Source: Lingula anatina
Taxonomy: Eukaryota > Brachiopoda > Lingulata > Lingulida > Lingulidae
DNA length: 30,868 nt
Direction of reading: 5' to 3'
Assembly (NCBI RefSeq): GCF_001039355.2
Contig: NW_019775773.1
Coordinates: forward strand, 188,001 to 218,868
Positions 1 to 11,222 of the stretch are shown here, in pieces (within the stretch, counting starts at the first letter, position 1; each line of letters begins with the position of its first letter). A model generated the notes under the pieces. That model ran no database searches and was not told where the DNA came from. It saw only the letters and a list, made by a program, of their open reading frames with translations. A program made the position numbers and the translations under genes.

Positions 1-144
1 TTCTGGTAGTGCTGGGGTCACTGGACCTAATATTACCAACTGATACCTCATTCCATCTGCAAGAAAGGACTTCGGGGTTGACACAGGCTTCATCATGAAA
101 GCACACTTGCACACAGTTCTCGTCTGGTGCGTGATTTGTTGCAG

Positions 145-378
145 AAACCCAATGTTCTGAGGTTGGAGAAACCATCTTTGAGTCCTGATAATAAACTCAC
201 TGAGCATCCGTGGCATAAATTGAAGTGTGCAATCCAGAGGAGAACCAAACTCCAAGTAGTCCGGACCAATTCCGCCAAGCTTTTTAGGAAACATGGGACA
301 ATATCCCACAAAACAGAATTCTTACCCTTGTTGAAGGCAGCGGCACCGTCTACAGGAGGTAATTACAGTACACAGTAA
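145..378 (+). CDS. possible 3'-terminal exon of an unrecognised gene (partial)
   Basis: An open frame runs from position 82 to a TAA at 376-378 on the plus strand. A good acceptor (gatttgttgcag) ends at 144, so the exon may start at 145 in phase 0; another AG at 85-86 would extend it to 87. The predicted peptide is basic and well mixed (begins KPNVLRLEKPSLSP, ends AAAPSTGGNYSTQ), unlike the low-complexity frames nearby. Two AATAAA signals lie in 505-520, as expected for a last exon with a short 3' UTR. Alternatively, the gt at 359-360 could be a donor. I do not recognise the family and see no domain. The rest of the gene would lie left of the window. This is an inference from frame, splice site and polyadenylation signals. 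Confidence 0.4.
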   Translation, partial: KPNVLRLEKPSLSPDNKLTEHPWHKLKCAIQRRTKLQVVRTNSAKLFRKHGTISHKTEFLPLLKAAAPSTGGNYSTQ

Positions 379-742
379 ACACACACGCTAACGCTAAATG
401 TGTGTTAATTTGGTGACATTTGGTGGTGTCTTTTCAATTTAATGGGCATCTCTTTACCTCTGTGGAAATGACAGTGGAACATCGGATTAGAGGGGGTACA
501 TGTAATAAATATGAATAAATGATATCAAATATGGAAATCTTCACCGCTATTTTGTATTATCTGTACCACTAATCATGTTAGTTATGGTATCTGGAATGAA
601 AATCACCATTCATTTCAATTAACTCCCGTGATGTGATCATTTATAAATAAAGGGACATGAAACTGGGGGTGGGACAACCTTTTTGACCAATGTTGTATAT
701 TCAGCACCCACAAACCGGTATTGTTTTCTGATTTCATTGTTT

Positions 743-1124
743 GTTCTCTGTTGTCGCGACTGTGCGGTTGCGTGCGACGTTGTGTATGTGCGCACACTTG
801 CTATTACGTCGCTCATTCTTCTTTGTTACGTTAAAATGATACATACGTTACCGATACATACGTTACCATGAAGCGTGTAAATATTTATTTATTCTATTTT
901 CATTGGTTGTCTTTCGTTTTGTGGGCCAACACTTATGTCTCGGTATGTATCGGTAACGTATGTAGATCTTAAAAGAGGCATCAATATGTATACTTCTATG
1001 GTAACGTATGTATCGGTAACGTATGTATCATTTTAACGTAACAAAAAAGAAAGAGCGCCGTAAAAACATGCGTGCGCACATATACAACGTCGCACGTACT
1101 CACAAAGTCGTGACAACAGAGAAC
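743..1124. repeat. 127-bp inverted repeat (foldback) with tandem TCGGTAACGTATGTA motif
   Basis: The left arm 743-869 matches the reverse complement of 998-1124 over its whole length with scattered mismatches, leaving a spacer of about 128 bp. The arms end in a doubled 'gtaacgtatgtatcg' motif, which recurs at about 943-964 and 1167-1192. The arms are rich in CpG and alternating tgcg/cgca words, unlike the AT-rich surroundings. This is probably a foldback-type non-autonomous DNA transposon. No coding capacity is seen. Confidence 0.75.
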
Positions 1125-1330
1125 AGATAAATGAATATAGAAAACAACACCTTCATATTATTGGTCACGTATGTATCGGTAACGTATGTATCATATGAAC
1201 AATTTTCACAGATAGTTGAAGGCAAGAAATCATTTTTGTCCCGTTTTCTTTTATTGTAATGTAACTAAGACATAAGTGTTGGTCCACAAAACAAAAGACA
1301 ACCAATGAAAATAGAATAAATAAATATTTA
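878..1330. repeat. second, crossing 64-bp inverted repeat pair
   Basis: Segment 878-941 (starting taaatatttatttattc) is repeated in inverse orientation at about 1267-1330 with roughly three mismatches. Its first arm lies inside the loop of the 743-1124 foldback and its second arm lies outside it. The two repeats therefore cross rather than nest, which implies more than one insertion or a later rearrangement. Confidence 0.7.
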
Positions 1331-2451
1331 CTGTCTGCAGGTCCTTAAAGGGACTTTGCTGTTACTCAGCAGTGGCAGATGGGAAAGAGTAAAGAGGATT
1401 GGTCGAAGTCTTTTTTTTTTTCTTTTATCAGATTCTTCATTTTTAGAAAAAAAATATTTCTACAGCCTATCAGATAATGTACGTGTATAGCAATACACAG
1501 GATAAAGATGCAAAGGCTGTTAAAGCTGTTATTACTATTCTAATAGCTTTATCAAACCCGCCACTATTTTTGGTTTTATCTCTTGAAGTATAGTTGCAAC
1601 ACCAGTCATGGTATATATATATATATACTCAAAGTAGTTTTAGATTGAGGTGCGTCTAACACAATGATGTTCGGGATATGGCATCTTGGATTTTGATTTG
1701 CATTAGTGCAACAAACGCAGCGTGCTCGACGTGTGAGAAGAATGTGTTCTGTGCTTTGTAATATACTGTATGCTATTCCCTTGCGCAAAGGTACCGTACA
1801 GCATAAAACATGAAAACATGCGTGCAGGAAATGGTGAATTTGCTTTTCCTGCCGCTAGAAAATTTTGAACCTTGGTTGGTTGCACCTCCGATGAAAGCAA
1901 AGGTTGACTACTAAACAGTAAGATTTCGCTTATATTATGTAAAATTTCAAAAATGAACAAATTGTCGCGAAAAAAACATCTTTTATGTTTTTTTTTCAAT
2001 TTCTTATATAAAAAATTTCTGTCTTAGGCAGCTTGTTCCACTCTACCGGTACAGCTATACAATGCTATGTCACCATACGTTTTCCTTGCTTTTGGAATTT
2101 TCAATGAAAGCATGACGGATTCGCACACAAGCAATGTGGAAGAAAATTGTATGCAACAGAGATAGAATTTCAGGCACTTTTCAGGATATACAGCGCACCT
2201 TGTCCTAAAAAGATAGTGCTGTGCAACGTAGCAGTTTATGTTAATGTCACACGGAAAGAAAACCAACTGACGAGGGAATAATAACTCTGCCTGTTTTACA
2301 ACTTCACTGGCTGGCTTTCCACCTGAACACCAGAGGAAGGAAAGGTACGTTGTCTTAAACTATATATATATATATGACAAAGGACAAACAGGAGAAATAC
2401 AAAGAATATATTATTTGTACTGAGTTTGTTGCGTGTCACGGGTGTCAATTT

Positions 2452-2509
<58 letters not shown>

Positions 2510-3068
2510 TAAAAATTAATGAAAGTAGAATTGTCCAATAATAACTTTCATTTTCATGCAATGACAGCTGCCTTCTTAATTAAACAAATGCATACTTATT
2601 CAAACAAAACAAAACTGTGTTGTCGTTCTAGCCGTCTGACCACGCTCCACTGCCGGAAATTTGTGTGCGAAAAATACGCTCCTTTTTCGTTCTCTTTGAT
2701 CGCGATCTGGACGGAATCTATGAAGGTGTTATGATATTGTACTCAATTCAATTGTGAATACAATTTCAATTTTTTATTGAAAAATGGTAAAAAATGACAA
2801 AAATTGATATCTATATTGTTTGTTTAATAAGTTCAGCCCCGATTTTCCATGCTTACGTAATTTTTGTCTTAATTTTTTTCAAATATATCTTAATGCATAA
2901 TTTGAAAATGGAAATAAAAGTTTTACTTGAAAAAACAAAATCTATACTTAATAGAATTGTTGTGATTTGGTAATGCAACAAAGTTTTCAGATTAATTTTT
3001 CTTTTTTTTTTTTTACAAATATTCTTATCTTTGGATTAAAGGTTTAGTTTTTTTTTATTTTCTGTGGG
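1331..3068. other. AT-rich intergenic DNA downstream of ABCB8
   Basis: I find no supportable gene here. There is a TA run at about 1613-1626, a (GA)n microsatellite near 2466-2504, and a short CpG-bearing patch near 2620-2725 of unknown origin. On the minus strand an AATAAA occurs about 10 bases past the ABCB8 stop, and another near 2771, so the ABCB8 3' UTR probably ends in this stretch. Confidence 0.5.
2466..2504. repeat. (GA)n microsatellite
   Basis: An uninterrupted GA dinucleotide run of about 39 bases follows a short GT run and is followed by a G run. Confidence 0.9.
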
Positions 3069-6000
3069 TTATCCTTGTTGTTCCCTATATTTTGTATTCT
3101 GTTCATGTACTTCATCCTCTATCTGTTGTTGTTTTATAAGCTCCCAATACAGTCCTCGTTTTCTCTTCAAAGTTAAATGGTCACCAAGCTGAAAAAAAAA
3201 AGCATGGAATTTTAAAATTACGTAATCCTAATCGATGTAATAATAAAAAACATCGAAAATTCTATTAAAACTAGAGCAACAAATAGTCTTTATAGTATCA
3301 TATCATAAAAGAATATGTAGAATCAGTATAAATAGTTATCAGTCAATGATAATTTTATGTATTTATTTTTACTTATTTTCACTCACAAATAGTTATGCAT
3401 CTTATTAAAAAATATAGGATCATCAGAAAGTGTCCACAACTTTAAAAGAACTGAGCTTGCAAGTTTTTCAAGTTTTTAAAAACACTCAGGTGATAATTTT
3501 GACTCATGTTTTAAAGGATGACTGCCCACTGCTGCATGAAGATTGTTTTATATAATACCACCAAAAAAGAGATATCCTCATTAGCTCCACTCACCTCTGC
3601 TATTCTGCCATTGGCTACCACTGCTATAATGTCAGCATTCTGAATGGTGCTCAACCTATGGGCAATAACAAGCACTGTGCGACCTTAAAGAAAGATAAAA
3701 TGAAGTTAATTTTGAACCAATGGAGAAACTAGAGGATCAGAGAGGCGATACCGCCTCCTGGTATTGTACCACCAGCTGGAGTAAGCGTAATTGTATGGGA
3801 AAAATGTGGGAAGGGGGGTAGGACATCATTTAAGTGTTGTGATTGAATGTGGGGAGTGCAGTAATGATTTCTGTTATATGATATGATTTTTAATTTTAAG
3901 AGGTTTGGTAGGTATGGAGATGGAAGAATTTTATTAATTCTGAACTGTGATTTTGTTGAAAAGTGGTCCAAATTAGTTTGGGCTTGTATAGTAAGAGTTA
4001 TTAAATAGAAATGAGATGTGTTTGAGTTTTTTTTTTTTGGTTAAACAAGTCAAGTGTAATATGTTTATGTATAAAGTATATGAATGTATTGGTAAGTTAT
4101 GACTTTTTAGCAGTTTAAGGAGTTTAATGTGTACTTTCATGTAATAGATATTTTGATTCATTGATTCATAACTTTTATTCAAAACATTATTCTTGAAAGT
4201 GTAGTTTTTGAAAATAAAATTATTATTACAAAAATGTCCTTATTCTGACATACAATTTCATCTTGTAAACAGTATGATGTGGTGTATCTCCTAGGTTTGA
4301 AGGCAAAGAAATCAGAAAATCTGTAAAATGCAGTTTCGGTAAAAAGTAAACTTAAGGGCACATTAACATATATCTCATTCAATTTCAATATGAACTGCAG
4401 GTGTATCTTTGCCAAACAGAGGTACCAGACCTTTTAAAATTGTAAGTAGAAATTTTCAAAATCCCCATGTACGAGTAAATATAGGCCTAAACATACGAAA
4501 ACAGATAAAGGCCAGATAAAGTTAAATGTGCCAAATATCATAGCTTCATTTTCACTAGTAATAATATCATCAGTTTAAGTTATATACATTCTGACGACTT
4601 AAATAAGTTCCATTACATTATTTTACCCAGAACAAAAGTTTTTTCTAGGATTGGGGTACAATGGCAACCTGGTCACAAAAAGGGGGAGGGGGTTAAAATG
4701 AAATGAAAAAAAAAAATTTTAATTATAAATTTCAGTGGGGAAGGATGGTTAAAAACAATCGATAGCGATCTTCTGCTAACGTTCTTTCACGAATTCACTT
4801 GATTGAATGTGAAAATTAATTTGTCCCACTAGTTGACGATCTTTCGCAAACAAAAGCCATTGAATGAATATATGATTGCAACGATACCCAACCGAGGATA
4901 CGAAAATTACGTTCTCCCTTGCTCTTTGGCCAATGAAGACTCAAATATGAAAATTGCGAAAAATTAATTTGTCTCACTAGTTGACGATCTTTGGCAAACA
5001 AAAGCCACTGAATGAATATACGATTGCAACGATCCCCCACTGAGGATACGAATATAACGTTCTTCCTTGCTATTTGGCCAACGAAGACTCAAATATGAAA
5101 ATCGCGTCCTCATCTCTTTCACATTGGGAATGAACTTTCGCTAACAATGTGAAAGTTGTCTTTTTTTTCTGCCAGTTTTAGAGATAAAATGGAAAAAAAT
5201 TGCAAAGTTCAGTTCATGATGTAAAGTAGGTCAAAGGTCAATTTCAAGGTCACATTTAGATTGCCAGTATATGACTTCCTATTCAAGTCCAATAGNGTAA
5301 ATTTGATAATCCTACCATACAAATGAATGAACTTAAAGCAATGCAGCCAAGGATTTTGAATGCATTCTAAGTGCATAAATCACTTCTTGTTGAACTTATC
5401 TGAGCACAGTTAAACTTTTAAAACACACATATATATATATATACCCTGAGAAAATATGAGTTTTTGGCAGGAAAATCCTGACTTGGAATGCTTTCACCTT
5501 CTCCATCATGTGAATGAAAAGCAATTTTGTTGTTTGGCCATTAGGAAAACATCAAACGAAATGTATAATTTCTGCCAATCTTGTTACTTAGCTTACCTGG
5601 TTAATAAAACCAATTGCCCTTCCACGCAGCCAAGAAGGATCTAAATCCTTTATATCTACATCATCAACAGTAATGGACCCATTTTTGACATCATAAAACC
5701 TTTCCAACAGAGCAGCAATGGTTGATTTTCCTACAAGTAAAAGGTCAGATATCAATATGATTATTGTCTGACAAAACTATATATGTATTCTCATGAAAGT
5801 TAATTTAACAAGGCCACAAATTCTAACTTTAAAGTGCTTACTTAAATGTGTGTATGCATGTACGTATGCAAATGTGCATGTGTGTCCTTGCATATGCAAG
5901 CATGTTACCTACCTCCTCCAGAGAGTCCACAAAGAGCCACCACCTTCCCTGCTGGGATTTTCAAGCTAAAGTTGTGAAGGACTTCCTGATGATGTAAATT

Positions 6001-9000
6001 AAATATTACGAAAAAGGCATTTACATGTTCACAAATAACAAACTTCAAATTACAACTAAGGTTAAAATGTCTTCTTGTATACCAGTCCCTGAGTTTTCAA
6101 ATTATGGAGCTACAGAGTTCTTTTTATACAAATCAATTTGCAGGGAAAATAATGCAGAGGAATAATTATATCAGGTGCAATTAAAGTTTTAAAAAACAGC
6201 AAAGAAGTAATATATCTTAATAGTAAAACACCAACCTGCTCTGGTCTTGTTGGATAAGAGAAGCTGACATTTTTAAACTCTATGTTCCCATACATAGCAT
6301 AGTAAGGAATGCACTGGCCACCAGTTAGTGGTATTTCAGGTTTTAAACTGGTGTACTAGAAATGAAAAACACTACAGCTTTTATCATGCACTAATGGCAC
6401 TATAAAGTTACAGAATTGGATTTATCTCTAATTCAAGACACCACGTCACAAGTACTAATATACACTGAATCCACAAATATAACTATCGATGTTTTTACTA
6501 GCATTAGGTATGAAAAATTTTACAGGTAAGCATACTTCATTCTATGTTTTGAAGTGCATATAGATCTACATTTCATGTTTCATTCCATATTGCAAAAGTA
6601 ATATTTAATGAAGATATGACATGTTAAGTAGATAATGATAACAGCATGTATTACTTCAAAGACCCTTGCTCCAGCACTGACACCTCGCACAGCAGAACCA
6701 AACAGCAGAGACATCTGAGCTAGGGACCTACAATAATAATAATAATAATATTAATAACAATAATAAATACATTTCCTTATCGAAGGTCAGTTACAACTGA
6801 TTCACTGTTAAGATGAAAGCATATTAGTATTGCAAGAAAGAACCTAAACCAATCAACGGTTGACATTATTGTTTTTTCAACAGAAATCATGGTTTTCTTT
6901 CCAAATTACTTCACTCAACATTGACAATGGTGCTGATAATATTTGGTTTAAATTTTAAAATGCATATAAGGCAGCTTTGGGATCCACTACAGTTGCCCTG
7001 CATTTACAAAGGGTTTGTATAACATTGTAAAAGATGAACATTATCTAGTACTTCACTTTCCATCCATTAATTAAATACCCTATTGCCTTCTTACACATAC
7101 CGATCACCTGCATTTGAAAAGCTGGATCTTGCCTTCAATGTTATTACCTTTGTATTGTTTGTGTAGCGACAAGGAAGGACATTAGATCTCCAGGGCTTAA
7201 TTCATGTGTTGCCATCAAATATCCCCCTGCATACATCACACCCAAAACAATTCCTGCAAATAAGCCCTATATATATATATAAAATTGTCATGTACCTGGC
7301 ACAGGAAGCTCAATATTTAAATTAAACAGGCACAGAATAGTGTGAAATGGATAATATTCTTCTGCATGACCATAGGGTTATTCTCCATGACCAACTAAAT
7401 CATTACATCTATGTGTTAAATGTAAAACCTACCATTTAATGCAAGGTTGGCTAAGCCCTGGAACACACCAATGCCATATCCCAGATTCTCATTCATATAC
7501 ATTGCCTGGTCTGCTTCTTTATTAAATAACCTAAAATATACACATGAAGTGTCAGATTCAAATATAACACATATCTTAAGTAAGTAAGTAACATTTTGGC
7601 CAAAACCAACACCTCCCACAATGAAATTGAAAATACTGTTAATCCAAAGTAATTTTACACATGTGCTTGTGTACTCCACTAGCTATATGCTCTGAGATAC
7701 ATGTATGTTCCACCCTACAGCTGATTAAGTGATAACTCACTCTATTTCTTTTGGTTCCATGGCAAAAGCTCTAACAGTCCTGGCATTTCCCAATGCTTCA
7801 TCTGCTACCGAAGTGGCCTGAGCTATCTGAAACCATAACAAAACATCCCTGAGATCATAAAAACTTTTGGTTGAGCTTATATATGGACTGTAGTTTTTAT
7901 TATAAGATATGTTCAGAGATAACGACAGGAGTTAAATTGAACAATTTATGCCATTAACAAAATTATTGAAGATCTTAACAATATATGACGGCTGAAAATT
8001 CAGGAGGGGTCACCAGTAACATAGCTTATCAAAATTAATGTTTTGCTTTTTGACTCAAATAAGTTGCCTCCCATCCTTATAAACACAGTGTACAACCTAT
8101 GATAACATATTTTCTAAAAAAAAAAAATTAAGTTAAAAATTCGACATGCAAATCTCAGTCAATTTACTGTACCTGCCTCTCACTTATTGAAAAATTAGGA
8201 TGAATCAAATAAACCATGATAGTCTTCATCCTTTCATTCTAAAATTTGTTATTGTGTATTGTTTTTTATTAAAGTACCTGGGCCTGCGCTGCCTTGGAGA
8301 GTTTTCTTAGTCCAGAACCTATCAGTGCTCCCCCTGCCACCAGACTGGGAACCACAACAACCATAAGTAATGTCAGCTTTGGAGACAGCAGATACAGTGA
8401 GACAATGCACCCGATTGTCTGCAAAAATTAATACAAATTTGATATTGTATTCAACATAACGACCATTCAAACAGATATAACATTCTTTTAAGAGATACTT
8501 TTTCGTAATGACAATTCAAACAGAAATAAACACTCTTTAAAGAGATACTTTTTCAAGATAATCAAATTTTTTCTGTCCATAATCAGCATATTCCTCACAC
8601 CATCAGCCAAACATTAACCTGATACTTGTTACAGTTTACCTGGGTTGCACTCCTCAGGCCCTGAGATATGCATAACTTGAATGAACTTTTGAAATCTTGA
8701 ACATCTGAGGTTAGTCTAAAATAAATACAAAATATTTTTGAAAGTGTTTTAAACCAGATGTGAAAATATTCTACCTTCATATATATACATACATTGTGAC
8801 TACACTGTGTTTGCAAACACAAACTTTTTTAAGGATTCAAAGGCCAAAGTCAACATTATACATATGTGCAAATCTTAAATTACATTAAATACTTTCCTAT
8901 GCACTTTAAATACAACAACAATCTGGAGATGCTACACACATAGGCTTTGCATGTGTGTGTGCGCGTGCGCACATGTGCGTGCATGCACACACACACACAT

Positions 9001-10555
9001 GCATTTCACATTGTTGACAGCTTTTAGCTGCTCAATCTGGGAGACAAATTCTATAGAAAAAAAAGACAGCTATATTAACTTCAAACCAGTCTCTCAAGAA
9101 GTTTTGAAAAAATCCATCCTATCTTCCTGAAGATTGTGGAAGTCCTGAGTCCTGAATCTTCTTTTAAAATGTGTAGCTTACCTGTTAATAAGCTCCCCTG
9201 TTTTGTGAGCATCAAAAAATACAATGTCCTGTCTAATAAGTGACTGGAAAAGTTCCTTTCTCATCCTGCATGCCACACGTTCTCCAACAGTTGACAATAA
9301 TGCAATGTAACCAGTGGTCATGGCAGCCTTTAAAAAAAACATTTCACATTAAATAAGTTATACAAAAATGAAATCTAAAGAGCATTTACAATATCTTCTC
9401 TGAGTAAATAGTAAACATGATGTCAAATGTTTTCATACTTTTCAAAAATCTACATCTACAAAAAATGTCCACACCTGAAGCCCATACATTGAAATCAGTT
9501 TTATTGCTGGTTGTCTAATTTCACTGAAATAATCCACATTGGCATCTTTAGTGAACTCTGCAACAACATTGACCAGTTCTCCAAGCATCATTGGAATCTG
9601 AATATTAACAACAGCCACAGCAAAGGCACTCTGAAAAGAAAAATACAATTAAACTGAAACTACTGCTACATCTGATTAATTAACTGATTTTTATGCCTAT
9701 GCATTAAACAAAGTGCATCTAACAGTTTTTTCTCTTTTTTTATATTTTCAAATATACAATGAATCAGTTGTGTTTAAATTCAGATACCTCCACATTTTAA
9801 TAAATAAATGAATAAATAAATAAATACAACCTTTAAATAACCTACCACAATTGCAGCTATTAAGTACCAAATTTCTGGGAGTAAAACTTTGATAAATTCT
9901 TTCCAGTTAAAATTTGGATCTGGCCCCTGATCTTCATCTTTTGTTTCAATAAGGCGACTGTTCTTTTTCCTTTTTGGTTCACATAGGGCATGCTGAGATT
10001 TACAACAGATTAAAATCAATCCTCCTGCAATCCCAAAACCAAATTTTAACCCATAAGCTGGGAAACCTTTGTTTAATGGTTGTGATGTTTGAGTCTTCTG
10101 CTTAAACCAAAAATGGCTCTGGAATCTGTTTCTGGGCTGAAATTTATCTGTGAAGAGTTCCCTCGTTTTTCTCCCTTGCTGTGTAAGCCTAATGGAACAA
10201 AAATCGAACTTTTGGTAATTGGCTTTTGATCATAAAAATTCAATACATGTATATTATCAATATAATAAATTAAATTTTGATATAATTATACATGTGAAGG
10301 TCTAGCATAAAAATTCAACCCTACTAGTAATTATGTTTTGGAACATGCATTTTGACTACTTTGACTGTAGGGCAGCAAAAAAGACTAAGACATAAGACCA
10401 TATTTCAAATTATAGCCAAATCCCTGAGAATGGGACTGAAAGGAAAGCCTGTCTTAATATGAGAGTCAAACCTGTACTCGATCTTTAACTTCGTTTTACC
10501 TTGACAAATAGTTTTTTGTAAGACAAACTCTACTCAAATACATGCTAATGGCCAT
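3069..10555 (-). CDS. ABCB8: ABCB8-like mitochondrial half ABC transporter, 15 visible exons, signature exon(s) missing
   Basis: ABCB8 is a half transporter of the mitochondrial inner membrane, linked in vertebrates to a mitoKATP-type complex. Exons in transcript order: 10500-10555, 9846-10188, 9475-9630, 9182-9327, 8640-8715, 8278-8418, 7741-7826, 7433-7530, 7148-7253, 6655-6727, 6236-6355, 5913-5985, 5597-5730, then 3595-3683 and 3069-3188 (stop TAA 3069-3071). Every junction is GT-AG with matching phase except 5597/3683. The N-terminus ([18 protein letters not shown], then R-rich and lacking acidic residues at first) looks like a mitochondrial presequence. Transmembrane stretches include the IWYLIAAIV and [11 protein letters not shown] regions. 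The stretch [19 protein letters not shown] is diagnostic of ABCB8 rather than ABCB10. Walker A GLSGGGKST is at residues 487-495, the Q-loop FINQ ends at 536, and the H-loop VIAHRLST is in the penultimate exon. About 605 codons are visible, against roughly 700-735 in the family. The deficit is one block of about 104 residues. Confidence 0.93.
4815..5107. repeat. two-copy tandem repeat, 148-bp unit
   Basis: Copies 4815-4962 and 4963-about 5107 both start attaatttgtc and contain ttgacgatctttcgcaaac or a close variant. They differ by scattered substitutions. The repeat lies inside the intron with the missing ABCB8 exon. Confidence 0.85.
5228..5252 (+). promoter_or_regulatory. DR1-type nuclear-receptor site plus extended half-site (candidate)
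   Basis: AGGTCAAAGGTCA (5228-5240) is a perfect direct repeat of AGGTCA with one base between. TTCAAGGTCA follows at 5243-5252 and resembles an ERR/FTZ-F1 half-site. DR1 sites are known to bind RXR, HNF4 and PPAR-type receptors. In an intron, and possibly within a repeat, function is only a possibility. Confidence 0.3.
8948..9003. repeat. 56-bp alternating pyrimidine-purine tract (Z-DNA-prone) in an ABCB8 intron
   Basis: Every step alternates Y-R, made of TG, CG and CA dinucleotides with a central gcgcgtgcgcac. The ends (tgcatgtgtg / cacacatgca) are inverted, so the tract is also an imperfect palindrome. Confidence 0.8.
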
Positions 10556-11222
10556 CCTTCCTTGGTGTTCAGGTGCAATGTCATTACAAGTAGGTCAAAC
10601 AAGAAAAGCTCCTAAACGATATGAAAAATTAAAACAGGCTATTTTACATTAAAATAAAACACCAAATTTTACTTTTATCAAATCTAAACTGTTGTTTGTT
10701 GCAGGATGGTACATGTTATATTGTTTAATTTGAAGAGTTTTGAACGTGTAACAGTTACAACTGGACAGGTGTCGGTGAAAAGGAAAGAAAATGGTTGTAG
10801 TTTCGGTTTTATTTACGGTGAATTAATTGGCATGAATACTTACTGAAATTTCAACGATGAAGGTAAAGGATAGTTTCATACATATTAAGGTCAAAAATGA
10901 GGAGAGAGGAGCGAAAAAAAAAACTTATAATTATAATTATTATAAGCAATACCGAGGTCTTATCTACATGTGTACGGTACCTGTTAAAAGTGTTATAATT
11001 ATATTATAATGTATAGTTGTACTAATGATGATATTTCCAGTCCACAGTCTATGGCATGTCCACTATCTAGACTTTCTATATAATTAGCCCACGTGGGCCG
11101 CGCTTCGTCCAGACAGCGCTATTTCAACGTGCAACCGTAGCGTAACAATTCACAAGAACATTCTGTTTCGTTGCACTCGTAGGGTTGCTTTACTGGTACT
11201 GGTAAGAAGCAGTCTAAGAAAC
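10556..11222. promoter_or_regulatory. probable bidirectional promoter between ABCB8 and OGFR-like gene
   Basis: The two start codons diverge across only 667 bp. A local CpG-bearing stretch lies at about 11087-11170 and starts with GCCCACGTGGGC (11087-11098), a perfect 12-bp palindrome with a CACGTG E-box core. Such E-boxes are recognised by bHLH factors such as USF and MYC. The remainder is AT-rich and probably includes both 5' UTRs. Transcription start sites are not visible. Confidence 0.5.

Larger units (their letters stand above)
3684..5596 (-). other. ABCB8 intron that should contain the LSGGQ/Walker B exon(s) but does not
   Basis: Upstream exon 5597-5730 ends after the Q-loop in phase 0. 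The next exon found (3595-3683) begins with two bases of a codon at [10 protein letters not shown]. Direct splicing would give a frameshift and a stop 11 codons later. I scanned both strands and found no sequence encoding EPVLFG, LSGGQ or LILDEATSALD. The interval includes a lone 'n' at 5296, probably a minimal-size scaffold join. Confidence 0.8.

Noticed and set aside
3729-4415. Minus-strand frames in the ABCB8 intron as possible missing exons
   Set aside because: They lack any ABC motif and have low-complexity composition.
4381-4440. Minus-strand words resembling VPLFGKDTP, near the expected EPVLFG of ABCB8
   Set aside because: The match is short, stops soon follow, and there is no usable donor or signature motif after it.
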